Below are positions 1-7,183 of a DNA stretch of 48,622 bases, piece by piece. Position 1 is the stretch's first letter, and each line of letters starts with the position of its first letter. Made by a program: the position numbers and the translations under genes. The notes below the pieces were generated by a model. The model was not told the DNA's origin. It worked only from the letters and a program-made list of their open reading frames with translations, and did not search any database. Location: positions 1 through 48,622 of the forward strand of contig CANKTH010000025.1 in the NCBI GenBank assembly GCA_947486185.1, read 5' to 3'. The stretch comes from Deltaproteobacteria bacterium (lineage in GTDB: Bacteria > Myxococcota_A > UBA796 > SXON01).

Positions 1-157
1 CGTCGCAGTCGCCCTCGTCCGCCGTATAGCCGTCCCCGTCGAGGTCCACCCGCGGCCCTTCGGTCGGCGGCGTTGAATCGGTGGTATCGGGCTCAGGTTT
101 GGATTCGCCGGGCCCCGTGCAGGCGGTGAGCAGGCAAAACATCAGATAACGGCGCAT
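1..157 (-). CDS. MopE-like lipoprotein, N-terminal fragment (cut by left edge)
   Basis: The reverse strand reads from ATG at 157 and stays open to the window edge, giving about 52 residues. The N-terminus MRRYLMFCLLTAC is a short lipoprotein signal with Cys13 as the likely lipidated residue. A Pro/Thr/Asp/Glu-rich linker follows, then the start of a putative metal-binding repeat (DLDGDGYTADEGDCD), as in MopE-related proteins. GGAG lies about six bases upstream of ATG 157. A second in-frame ATG at 163 sits directly against that GGAG and is less likely. Three other MopE-like genes lie in this window. The domain following the repeats is outside the window, so the function of the whole protein cannot be told. 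Confidence 0.75.
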   Translation of the reverse strand, partial: MRRYLMFCLLTACTGPGESKPEPDTTDSTPPTEGPRVDLDGDGYTADEGDCD

Positions 158-286
158 GAGCATCTCCAGGCGGCCAACCATAGCTTCTGAGGCCGGTCCT
201 CCGCAAGGGTCCCGGAGCTGGTTACGAGGTGACGCCGCGGTTAACCGGCCGCGGTGTTCGCCATCCGCAAACTCCGCTCCGCGGCC

Positions 287-316
287 GAGCTGCTCCAGCA
301 CGAGCTGCTCCAGCAC
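287..316 (+). repeat. Two perfect 15-bp tandem units in the 164-439 intergenic stretch
   Basis: The unit GAGCTGCTCCAGCAC occurs twice in a row at 287-301 and 302-316, with a partial third copy starting at 317. It lies in the 276-bp gap between the divergent genes at 157 and 440. In one forward frame (from a GTG at 254 to a stop at 433) the repeat would encode a Leu/Gln/His/Glu repeat in a 59-residue peptide with no recognised similarity. An inverted sequence, CCGCGG flanking TTAACCGG, lies just upstream at about 236-256. No gene is called here. The stretch may be a promoter region or a decayed coding remnant. Confidence 0.5.
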
Positions 317-439
317 GAGCTGCTGCCCGTTCGAGGTGGACATCAAGCCGCCGTCCTGCTCGCGGATGTGGCCCCGACGCTCCGAAACGCGGAGGCGCAC
401 CAGCACCTGGGCACAGTGCTGCCGAGGCCCTGAACCTGG

Positions 440-1033
440 ATGAGAACCCTCTTTGTCGGCGATATTCATGGATGCGCCCGGGCCCTGGAGCGCTTGATTC
501 GCCTGGCGCGCGCCGACCGGGTGATCCTCCTCGGCGACCTGTTCACCCGGGGCCCGGAGCCACGCCGGGTATGGGAGCTGGTTGAGGCGCTGAGGCCGGA
601 GGCGGTGCTAGGTAATCACGACCACAAGATCCTGAAAATCTGGGAGCAACCCGGGTCCTCGCGTCACGGGTGGACCGCGGCGGCGCTGCCCGAGGCGGCG
701 CGGGACTGGTTGGCGCAGCGTCCCCTGTTCATCGAAGAGCCAAGCTGGATCGCCGTCCATGCCGGCCTGCACCCCACCTTAGGTGTTCCGGGCACCTCAC
801 CGGTGCAGGCGATGAACCTCAGGCGCTGGCCGGATGACAGCTCCGCGGCGCATGCCTTCTGGTGGCAGCTCTATCAGGGCTCGAAACGGGTGATCTATGG
901 TCACGACGCCCTCCGCGGTGTGCAGGTCCACCCCCACACCCTGGGGCTTGACTCGGGCTGCGTCTACGGGGGGCCGCTCACGGGCTACCTTTGGGAGGAG
1001 GAGCGGCTCCTCTCGGTCCGCCAGGACGAATGA
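440..1033 (+). CDS. PPP-family metallophosphatase (ApaH/PrpE-like)
   Basis: A 197-residue cytoplasmic protein carrying the signatures of the PPP metallophosphatase family in order: GDIHG at residues 7-11, GDLFTRG at 32-38, GNHD at 58-61, then VHAGLHP near 110 and YGHD near 150. These supply the two-metal site that hydrolyses phosphate esters. The family includes bacterial Ser/Thr protein phosphatases and symmetrical dinucleoside tetraphosphatases (ApaH, PrpE). The substrate cannot be decided from sequence, although the small size and the absence of extra domains fit either. A GAGG lies about eleven bases before the ATG. It reads in the same direction as the peptidase genes that follow after a 106-bp gap. 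Confidence 0.85.
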   Translation: MRTLFVGDIHGCARALERLIRLARADRVILLGDLFTRGPEPRRVWELVEALRPEAVLGNHDHKILKIWEQPGSSRHGWTAAALPEAARDWLAQRPLFIEEPSWIAVHAGLHPTLGVPGTSPVQAMNLRRWPDDSSAAHAFWWQLYQGSKRVIYGHDALRGVQVHPHTLGLDSGCVYGGPLTGYLWEEERLLSVRQDE

Positions 1034-1139
1034 GCGTTAGTCCTCGAAGCTGCTGGCGCTCCGTCGATGCTGCCGTTGAAGTGCGCGACGCGGGCGCCGC
1101 ACGCGGGCGAGGCAGCGCGCGTCGTGCTACGTCGGCACC

Positions 1140-1865
1140 GTGCCAGAACTCCCCGAAACCATCGCCGCCTTCCATGAAGCCCAGCGCCGAACGATCGGCC
1201 TCACCCGGGAGCTCGTCGCGGGTTTGAGGGCCGGAATGGACGAGGTGCAGATCGCGAACGAGGCCAGTCGGCTCGCGGCCGTTCATGGCTTCGCCGGTTG
1301 GTTTCACCGGCCTGAGGTGCGGATAGGCGAGGCGATCGGGAAGGCTGGGCCTCTGTCGCGGCTCTCCGCGCGGCGAAAGCTGGTGGAGGGCGGCCTCGTG
1401 AGCATCGATCTGGCGCCTACGCTCGGGAATGCCTACGGCGACTTTGGCGTCACCGTCGCGCTTGGCGCCGAGCCTCGGGTGCTGGCGTTGGCGCGGGAGT
1501 GTGTACGGTTCTGTGTCGGCTACAGCTCCCGCTGGAAGACCATCGGCGAAATCTACGTCAACGCGGCAGGCTACGCGAAGAATCAACGGGTGGAGCTCCT
1601 CAACCGTGATGCGATCGGTCATCGGATCCTCGAGAAGGAGGGGCTCGCCGCCCTGGCTTTTCCCCGGAGCGCCCACCTGCTGTCCGGTGTCGGGCGCAAC
1701 CGGATGAACCGGCTGAACCCCGAGCGTATGCGAGGCATGTTCGCGGTCCGGCCGCTGCTGTCGGATCGCGGTGTCGCGGCCTCGTTCGAAGAGATGTTCT
1801 ATGTGTCGGACGAGGGACGCTGGCCGCTGGGACGGGAGCGGGTGGAGGAGTGTGGGACGCTCTGA
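1140..1865 (+). CDS. M24-family peptidase-like protein (pita-bread fold)
   Basis: 241 residues, with a GTG start at 1140 and no clear ribosome-binding site; the frame stays open up to a stop at 1077, with no better start. It resembles the M24 group (methionine aminopeptidase, Xaa-Pro dipeptidase). Asp90 and Asp101 are spaced D-x10-D within IDLAP...GDFG, His161 lies in a GHRI motif, and an acidic pair follows at Glu217-Glu218 (FEEMFYV). These match most of the ligands of the di-metal site. The protein is shorter than typical M24 enzymes with an N-terminal domain and close to bare methionine aminopeptidase length. Its 3' end overlaps the secreted M1 aminopeptidase gene by 14 bases, which suggests coupled translation and a shared role in peptide breakdown. 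The exact specificity is unknown. Confidence 0.7.
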   Translation: MPELPETIAAFHEAQRRTIGLTRELVAGLRAGMDEVQIANEASRLAAVHGFAGWFHRPEVRIGEAIGKAGPLSRLSARRKLVEGGLVSIDLAPTLGNAYGDFGVTVALGAEPRVLALARECVRFCVGYSSRWKTIGEIYVNAAGYAKNQRVELLNRDAIGHRILEKEGLAALAFPRSAHLLSGVGRNRMNRLNPERMRGMFAVRPLLSDRGVAASFEEMFYVSDEGRWPLGRERVEECGTL

Positions 1866-4308
1866 TCGCCGGTTTCGGGCCGGCGTGTGCTCCGCCCTCG
1901 TGCTTGCGGGCCTCCTCGCGCACAGCGCTTGGGCCGGTCCACCGCTACTCACCCCCGACCGACGCGGCGCCGCGGCTCCTGATCGTGCCTTCGACCTGAC
2001 CGCGCTCAACCTGGACCTCAAGCTCGACCCTGCGGCGCGAGCTGTGTCAGGCACCGCCACCTTCACCGTCAATCGGCTGTCACCCGGGCCTTTGGTGCTC
2101 GACCAGGTGGCGTTGACCATCATCGGGGTCACCGTGGCTGGCGGGGAGCAGTCGTTCTATACCCAGGGAAATACCTTGGTGATTCCGCTGCCGGAGGTGG
2201 CAGGGCCTAAGGTGGTCCAGGTGAGCTACTCAGCTACACCCGACAACGGGCTCCACTTCCGAGACGCGGGACCCAACCGAAGCCCGGAGATCTGGTCCCA
2301 GGGGGAAGCCGAAGATCATCGCCACTGGTTTCCCAGCTGGGATCACCCCAACGACCGCTTCCGCTACACCGGCCGCTTTCAGGCTCCCGAAGGCTGGTCC
2401 GTGCTCACCAACAGCGGGGAGGAGCTGGTCAACTACCTGATCATGGTCGCCGCGGGGCCCTATCGACGCTACGGCGACCCGGACAACGAGGTGTGGGCGC
2501 CCGCTTCGGTAACGGCTGCCCAGGCGGAGCGGATCAGGGCGCCGATACCGTCGATGAAAGCGCTGTTCAAGGAGCTCACCGGGGCACCTTATCCCTGGAC
2601 CACCTATCGGCAGGTGCTCGTCCAGGGCTTCTTGTGGACCGGAATGGAGAACACCTCCGCCACGACGCTCGATCAGTTGGTTGCGACGCCTGATCGCAGC
2701 TGGGACACCCGCTCGGCGCGCCACCTCAACGTGATCGCGCACGAGCTCGCCCACCAGTGGTTTGGCGATCTCGTGACGTGTCGTACCTTCCGGGAGCTTT
2801 GGCTCAACGAAGGATTCGCCACCTTCCTCGCCTTGGAGTGGACCGCGACGGTCGAAGGCCCGGCTTACCGGGCATGGCTCACCCGCAGCTACTTCCGCAG
2901 CAGCGAGCATCCAGTGGTCATGGCCGCGCGTTTCCACCAAGGCGAAGGCGTGGCCGACTCGGGTCAGGTCTACGTAAAAGGCGCGTCAGTCCTCCAGATG
3001 TTGAAGGTGATGGTCGGTGAAGAGACCTTCTGGCGCGGGGTGCAGCTCTACGTCGCCCGCTCCGCGAACAGCCTGGTGGAGACCTCCGATCTACGCCGCG
3101 CGATGGAGACGGTCAGCGGCCAGGAGCTCGATTGGTTCTTTCAACAGTGGGTAGAGCTGCCCTATGTGCCCGAGCTGAACGTCAGCTACCGGCACCTGGA
3201 CGGCCAGCTCACCGTCAGCGTCACACAACGGATCGACGACACACAACCGAGATTCACCCTCCCGATCCACGTCGTAGCCGTTCGCGGGGAGGAGCGGATC
3301 AGTCGACGCGCCTGGCTCGAACACGGGCGGCTCGACCTCGACCTGCCCCTGTCTGGACCGGCGGACTACGTCGCTTTTGACCCGGAAGGCGGCCTGCTGA
3401 GCCGACTGCAACGAACGCAGGACCCCGTCGCCTGGGAGGCCCAGCTGAGGGATCCCTCCCCCTTCGCCCGTCTCGAGGCGATCGAGGCGCTCGGCAAGAC
3501 CGCGCGCACCGACGCGCTCGCCGCGTTGCTCCGAAATCCCGAGGAGGACCGGTGGATCCGGGTGGCCGCCGCCGCCGCGTTGGGCGAACAACGTAGCGGC
3601 GGGGCGCTTCAGGCTGGCCTCGCCGACCCGGATGGGCGCGTGCGGCTCGCCGCTGCCGAGGCGCTCGGCCGTGTGGGGGAGCCCGCGCTGGCACCGGACC
3701 TGGTACGTGCCTTCAAGGCGGACCCCAACCCGGACGTCGCGGCGGCGCTGCTCGCGGCGCTGGCAAACCTCGACCCGGCACGCGCGCTCGGGCTCGCGCG
3801 GTCTGCGCTGCGTGACGGAGAGACCGACACGACCCGCCTCGTCGCCGAGGCGGCGAGGGTGGTGGGGCAGCACGGCGATATCGAGGATCTTCCAAAGCTC
3901 CTCCGGGTACGCGGAGTACACCGGGAGGTGGTGGACGGTCACCGTGGCGCCGTGATGCTCGTGGGGCGTCAGCCGGAGACCCCGGCGAAGCTCGGGTATC
4001 AGACGACGGTAAGACGCTCGCTCGAGACGCTGCTCCTCGATCAGGACCGCCGCATTCGAGAGGCGGCGATTGACCTGCTGGGCGCGCTGGGCGACCCGGC
4101 CGCAGTTCCCGCGCTCGAACGCCTGCGGCGTGAAGACCTGGCGGTCGAGACTCCCGCTCACGTGGATCGCGCGATCGCTGCTATCAGCCAGAAGAAACCG
4201 GCGGGAGCCGCCCCGGGCGACTCGACGACCGCCGCGGCGGTCGAGCAGCTCGAACGCCGGCTCCAAGAGCTGGATCAGCGCCTGCTCCAGTTGGAGACGC
4301 GGCACTGA
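1852..4308 (+). CDS. Secreted M1-family aminopeptidase with C-terminal HEAT repeats
   Basis: Zinc aminopeptidase of family M1, about 818 residues from GTG 1852. That start is preceded by GGAGGAG and puts a Sec signal peptide (RRFRAGVCSALVLAGLL, cleavage after AHSAWA) at the N-terminus. The exopeptidase motif GMEN is at 264-267. The zinc site HELAH is at 297-301, with the third ligand Glu320 in NEGFA, giving the exact HEXXH-x18-E spacing. After the catalytic region, from roughly residue 530, come several HEAT-like repeats (recurring LGxxxxxxALxxLL pattern with Arg/Ala/Asp), and the protein ends in a short Leu/Gln/Glu-rich coiled coil. It probably removes N-terminal residues from peptides in the periplasm or outside the cell. 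It overlaps the M24-like gene by 14 bases. Confidence 0.92.
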   Translation: MGRSDRRFRAGVCSALVLAGLLAHSAWAGPPLLTPDRRGAAAPDRAFDLTALNLDLKLDPAARAVSGTATFTVNRLSPGPLVLDQVALTIIGVTVAGGEQSFYTQGNTLVIPLPEVAGPKVVQVSYSATPDNGLHFRDAGPNRSPEIWSQGEAEDHRHWFPSWDHPNDRFRYTGRFQAPEGWSVLTNSGEELVNYLIMVAAGPYRRYGDPDNEVWAPASVTAAQAERIRAPIPSMKALFKELTGAPYPWTTYRQVLVQGFLWTGMENTSATTLDQLVATPDRSWDTRSARHLNVIAHELAHQWFGDLVTCRTFRELWLNEGFATFLALEWTATVEGPAYRAWLTRSYFRSSEHPVVMAARFHQGEGVADSGQVYVKGASVLQMLKVMVGEETFWRGVQLYVARSANSLVETSDLRRAMETVSGQELDWFFQQWVELPYVPELNVSYRHLDGQLTVSVTQRIDDTQPRFTLPIHVVAVRGEERISRRAWLEHGRLDLDLPLSGPADYVAFDPEGGLLSRLQRTQDPVAWEAQLRDPSPFARLEAIEALGKTARTDALAALLRNPEEDRWIRVAAAAALGEQRSGGALQAGLADPDGRVRLAAAEALGRVGEPALAPDLVRAFKADPNPDVAAALLAALANLDPARALGLARSALRDGETDTTRLVAEAARVVGQHGDIEDLPKLLRVRGVHREVVDGHRGAVMLVGRQPETPAKLGYQTTVRRSLETLLLDQDRRIREAAIDLLGALGDPAAVPALERLRREDLAVETPAHVDRAIAAISQKKPAGAAPGDSTTAAAVEQLERRLQELDQRLLQLETRH

Positions 4309-4373
4309 GCTCTTCCGGGGCCGGGGCGGGCGCGGAGTCCGGCGCGCGCGCGGTCGCGCGCGGTGGCGCGACG

Positions 4374-5816
4374 ATGTTGCTGGCGACGATCATCGGCAGC
4401 GCGGCCGGGCTGGCGCTGGACCTGTATGCCAACGGCCTGCTCTCGATCGACGACTATGGCCGGTACGGCGCCTGGCGCCGCTTGCTCCTCTTTGCAGGCC
4501 TGTTTTGCCAGGCAGGTATGGAAAACGTCGTGCTCCGCGAGGTCGCGACGGGGGCCGGCGAACACAAGTTCGTCCGGATCCGTGCGGCCCTGACCGGGAC
4601 CGTAGGCCTCGCCCTCTTCACCGGCGCGGTCCTGGTGCTGGCTGCGGCGCCGCTCGCAGAGTGGCTCGACGGCGGGCCAGACGGGGTCCGACTCGTGATG
4701 ATCGGGGCGATTTCCTTACCTTTTGCGGCGGTCCGCCTCGTGGCGGTGAGCGGGAGCCAGGGCCTCGGGGTGCTGCGACACCGGGCCGTGGTGATGTTTC
4801 TGGCGTGGCCCGCGGGCCTGGCCCTAGGATTTGGGGTCCTCACGCACGGGCTCGGGCTCGGGCTCCTCGGCGCCGCGCTCGGATATCTCGGCTCGATGGC
4901 CTTCGGCGCCGTTCTGTCTCTCGTCCAGCTCCTTCGCCTGGAACCACGGGCCGTGGGCCTGGGCGGCCTCGGGGTGTTCGGGGGGCTGCTCGCCGTCGGC
5001 TGGCCCCTCTGGCTCCAGTCCTTCCTGGGCGCGACCTCAGCATGGGCCGATCAGGTGCTGCTCGCAGGTATCCGGAGCGCGGCCGACGCGGGGGTCTACG
5101 GTCCGGTCGCGACCCTCGTGCCGCTGTTCGGCATGGGACTAGGCGCCTTGAACCAGAGTTTTGCGCCCGAGATCGCGCGGCGCCATCACGCCGGCGACCA
5201 CACTGGCCTCAAACACCTCTACCAGACCGTGGCGCGCTGGGCGCTGGTGGTCACGCTGCCGCCGTCCCTGGTATGCCTGGTATTACCCGAGGTGGTTCTT
5301 GGGTTATGGCCAAACGGTGATCCCGCGGCCTCGACCGCGCTCCGACTGTGCGCCGGCGCGAGCTTGTTCGGGACCGCGGTAGGCAGCGTGAACTACCTGC
5401 TCATCATGTCGGGCCGGCCCCGGGCCGCCCTGCTCAACGCCGCGCTCGCAGCCGGCGGCTCACTCCTGTTCTCCTTCCTGCTCATTCCGCGGTACGGCGT
5501 GACGGGCGCCGCGCTCGCCAACGTGTCGGCTACGCTCTTGTCCAACGGCGTCGGCCTCCTAGCAGTGGGCTGGACCCTCGGAATGTGGCCCTTTCACCGT
5601 CAGATGCTGAAGGTGCTGGTGGTCTCGATCGGCGTCGGGATCGCGCTCTGGCCGCTCCGGAGCCTCGACCTGTCCCCCTGGCTGGTCGGACCCGCCGCCG
5701 GCGCGCTCGCGACCGCGGCGCTCGTTGCGGGTCTGGTCTTATCGGGCCTGAATGACGATGATCGGGAGGCGCTCTCGGCGTTGCGTCAGAAGCTCGGCCG
5801 CCGCATCGGGGGTTGA
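4374..5816 (+). CDS. Polysaccharide/lipid-linked oligosaccharide flippase (MOP superfamily, Wzx-like)
   Basis: A 480-residue integral membrane protein with about a dozen or more hydrophobic segments. Near its start it has the family pattern ...SIDDYGRYGAW..., typical of polysaccharide export and O-antigen flippases. This family moves undecaprenyl-linked oligosaccharides across the inner membrane. No glycosyltransferase or polymerase gene is adjacent, so the substrate is unknown. ATG 4374 has no obvious ribosome-binding site. The frame is open upstream with an Ala/Gly/Arg-rich stretch back into the M1 gene but contains no ATG, GTG or TTG there, only a CTG at 4305. It follows the peptidase gene by 65 bases and converges on the arsJ-like gene. 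Confidence 0.85.
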   Translation: MLLATIIGSAAGLALDLYANGLLSIDDYGRYGAWRRLLLFAGLFCQAGMENVVLREVATGAGEHKFVRIRAALTGTVGLALFTGAVLVLAAAPLAEWLDGGPDGVRLVMIGAISLPFAAVRLVAVSGSQGLGVLRHRAVVMFLAWPAGLALGFGVLTHGLGLGLLGAALGYLGSMAFGAVLSLVQLLRLEPRAVGLGGLGVFGGLLAVGWPLWLQSFLGATSAWADQVLLAGIRSAADAGVYGPVATLVPLFGMGLGALNQSFAPEIARRHHAGDHTGLKHLYQTVARWALVVTLPPSLVCLVLPEVVLGLWPNGDPAASTALRLCAGASLFGTAVGSVNYLLIMSGRPRAALLNAALAAGGSLLFSFLLIPRYGVTGAALANVSATLLSNGVGLLAVGWTLGMWPFHRQMLKVLVVSIGVGIALWPLRSLDLSPWLVGPAAGALATAALVAGLVLSGLNDDDREALSALRQKLGRRIGG

Positions 5817-5850
5817 GCGTCCGAAGTCAGGATCGGGTCGGCGGGGTGCG

Positions 5851-5863
5851 GGGCGCGGCGCCC
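5851..5863. terminator. Possible bidirectional hairpin between convergent genes
   Basis: GGGCG (5851-5855) and CGCCC (5859-5863) form a 5-bp GC stem with a three-base loop in the 49-bp gap between the convergent flippase and arsJ-like genes. No T-run follows on either strand, so this is weak evidence in GC-rich DNA. Confidence 0.22.
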
Positions 5864-5865
5864 GG

Positions 5866-7131
5866 TCACGCCACCGGGCCTGCCGCCCGGCCCCCGGCTC
5901 CCTGGCCCCCACCCGGTCCCCCACTCGAGGGCCCGGCCCCCGGAATGGGTGGAAGAAATAGCGAGATCCCCGCTGCGGCCACCAGGAAGCCCGCTGACCA
6001 TAAGAGGCATCCGACGAACCCCTGGGTCTCGTACACCCAGCCTGACAGCAGCGTACCCGTGAGGCGACCGCCAGCGTTTGCCATATAGTAGAACCCCACG
6101 TCTGAGGCTGCTTTCTTGTGGTCGCTGTAGGCGAGCACCAGGAAGGAGTGCAGGATCGAGTTCACCGCAAAAAACAGGCCATAAGCCAGTAATCCCAGCA
6201 CGATCAAGACGGCTGGGTTCAGTCCTGCGCTGAGGCCGAGTGCGATACCCAGCGGGAACACCACGAGGGCCGCCGCCCACAATGCGACCGCGGTGCGTCC
6301 CAGGCTCGCGGTGAGCGCCCGCCCGTCGAACACCCGAGAGACCCCGGTCTGCGAAAGGCCGTAGCCGACGATCCACAAGCCCAAGAACCCAGCGACGAGC
6401 TCGAAGGACCAGCCGAGCCCCTCCTGAAGGAAGATCGGCAGCCCGATCACGAACCAGACATCGCGTGAGCCGAACAGGAAGAACCGGGCGCCGGAGAGTA
6501 CGTTGATCGCCCGTGGTTTCTGGAACTGGGACCAGAGGTCGAGGCGTTTGGGTGAACGACCCAGATCCTTGGGAAGGGCGGGGACGGTGAGGAGCACCCC
6601 CGCCGCGAGCGCGATGGACATCAGACCCATGCCCACCCGCATCCCGATGCTGGCCATCATCAGGCCTCCGACCACAAAACCAAGGCCCTTCAGAGCGTTT
6701 TTCGAGCCGGTGATGGTGGCCACCCACCTGAAGAGCGCCGAGTTGGACTTATCGGGAATGATAAACTTCAAGCTCGTTTTTGAGCTTACCTTGACCAGGT
6801 CCTTCGCGACACCGGAGAGGCCCTGGGTCACCATGACGTACAACACCGTCAGGTCATCGGTGGGCACGACCATCATCGCCGTAGCCAGGACCTGGAGCAC
6901 CAGCCCCGCGATCAGGATCTTCTCGAGCCCGAAGTTGGAGCCGAGCCAGCCGCCAACGAAGTTGGTGAGGACACCGGCGATCTCGTAGAGGATGAACAGG
7001 CCGGCGATCTGGAAACCGGTGAAGCCCATCTGGTGGAAGGTCAGGGTCACCAACATCCGGATCGCCCCGTCTGTGATTTCGAAACACAGGTAGGGCAAGG
7101 TGACCGAGAGTACGCGACGGGTGTCCTGCAT
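5866..7131 (-). CDS. arsJ: ArsJ-like organoarsenical efflux MFS transporter
   Basis: A major-facilitator membrane protein, 421 residues from ATG 7131, matching what I know of ArsJ: ITDGAIRMLVTLTFHQMGF, YEIAGVLTNFVGGWLG, LSGVAKDLVKVSSK, ITGSKNALKGLGF and RAINVLSGARFFLFGSRDVW. ArsJ exports 1-arseno-3-phosphoglycerate, made from arsenate by a dedicated glyceraldehyde-3-phosphate dehydrogenase, and so confers arsenate resistance. That partner gene, normally next to arsJ, is absent here, as are arsR, arsB and arsC. A GTG at 7227 would add 32 residues and overlap the upstream gene by 44 bases; I prefer 7131 because ArsJ proteins begin shortly before ITDG. The C-terminus is an unusual Pro/Gly-rich tail. 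Function is inferred from similarity. Confidence 0.85.
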   Translation of the reverse strand: MQDTRRVLSVTLPYLCFEITDGAIRMLVTLTFHQMGFTGFQIAGLFILYEIAGVLTNFVGGWLGSNFGLEKILIAGLVLQVLATAMMVVPTDDLTVLYVMVTQGLSGVAKDLVKVSSKTSLKFIIPDKSNSALFRWVATITGSKNALKGLGFVVGGLMMASIGMRVGMGLMSIALAAGVLLTVPALPKDLGRSPKRLDLWSQFQKPRAINVLSGARFFLFGSRDVWFVIGLPIFLQEGLGWSFELVAGFLGLWIVGYGLSQTGVSRVFDGRALTASLGRTAVALWAAALVVFPLGIALGLSAGLNPAVLIVLGLLAYGLFFAVNSILHSFLVLAYSDHKKAASDVGFYYMANAGGRLTGTLLSGWVYETQGFVGCLLWSAGFLVAAAGISLFLPPIPGAGPSSGGPGGGQGAGGRAAGPVA

Positions 7132-7183
7132 CTGGGTTGGCCCCGCGCTCAGGTTCGCCGCCACGTCGTTGAGATGAGCCCGT

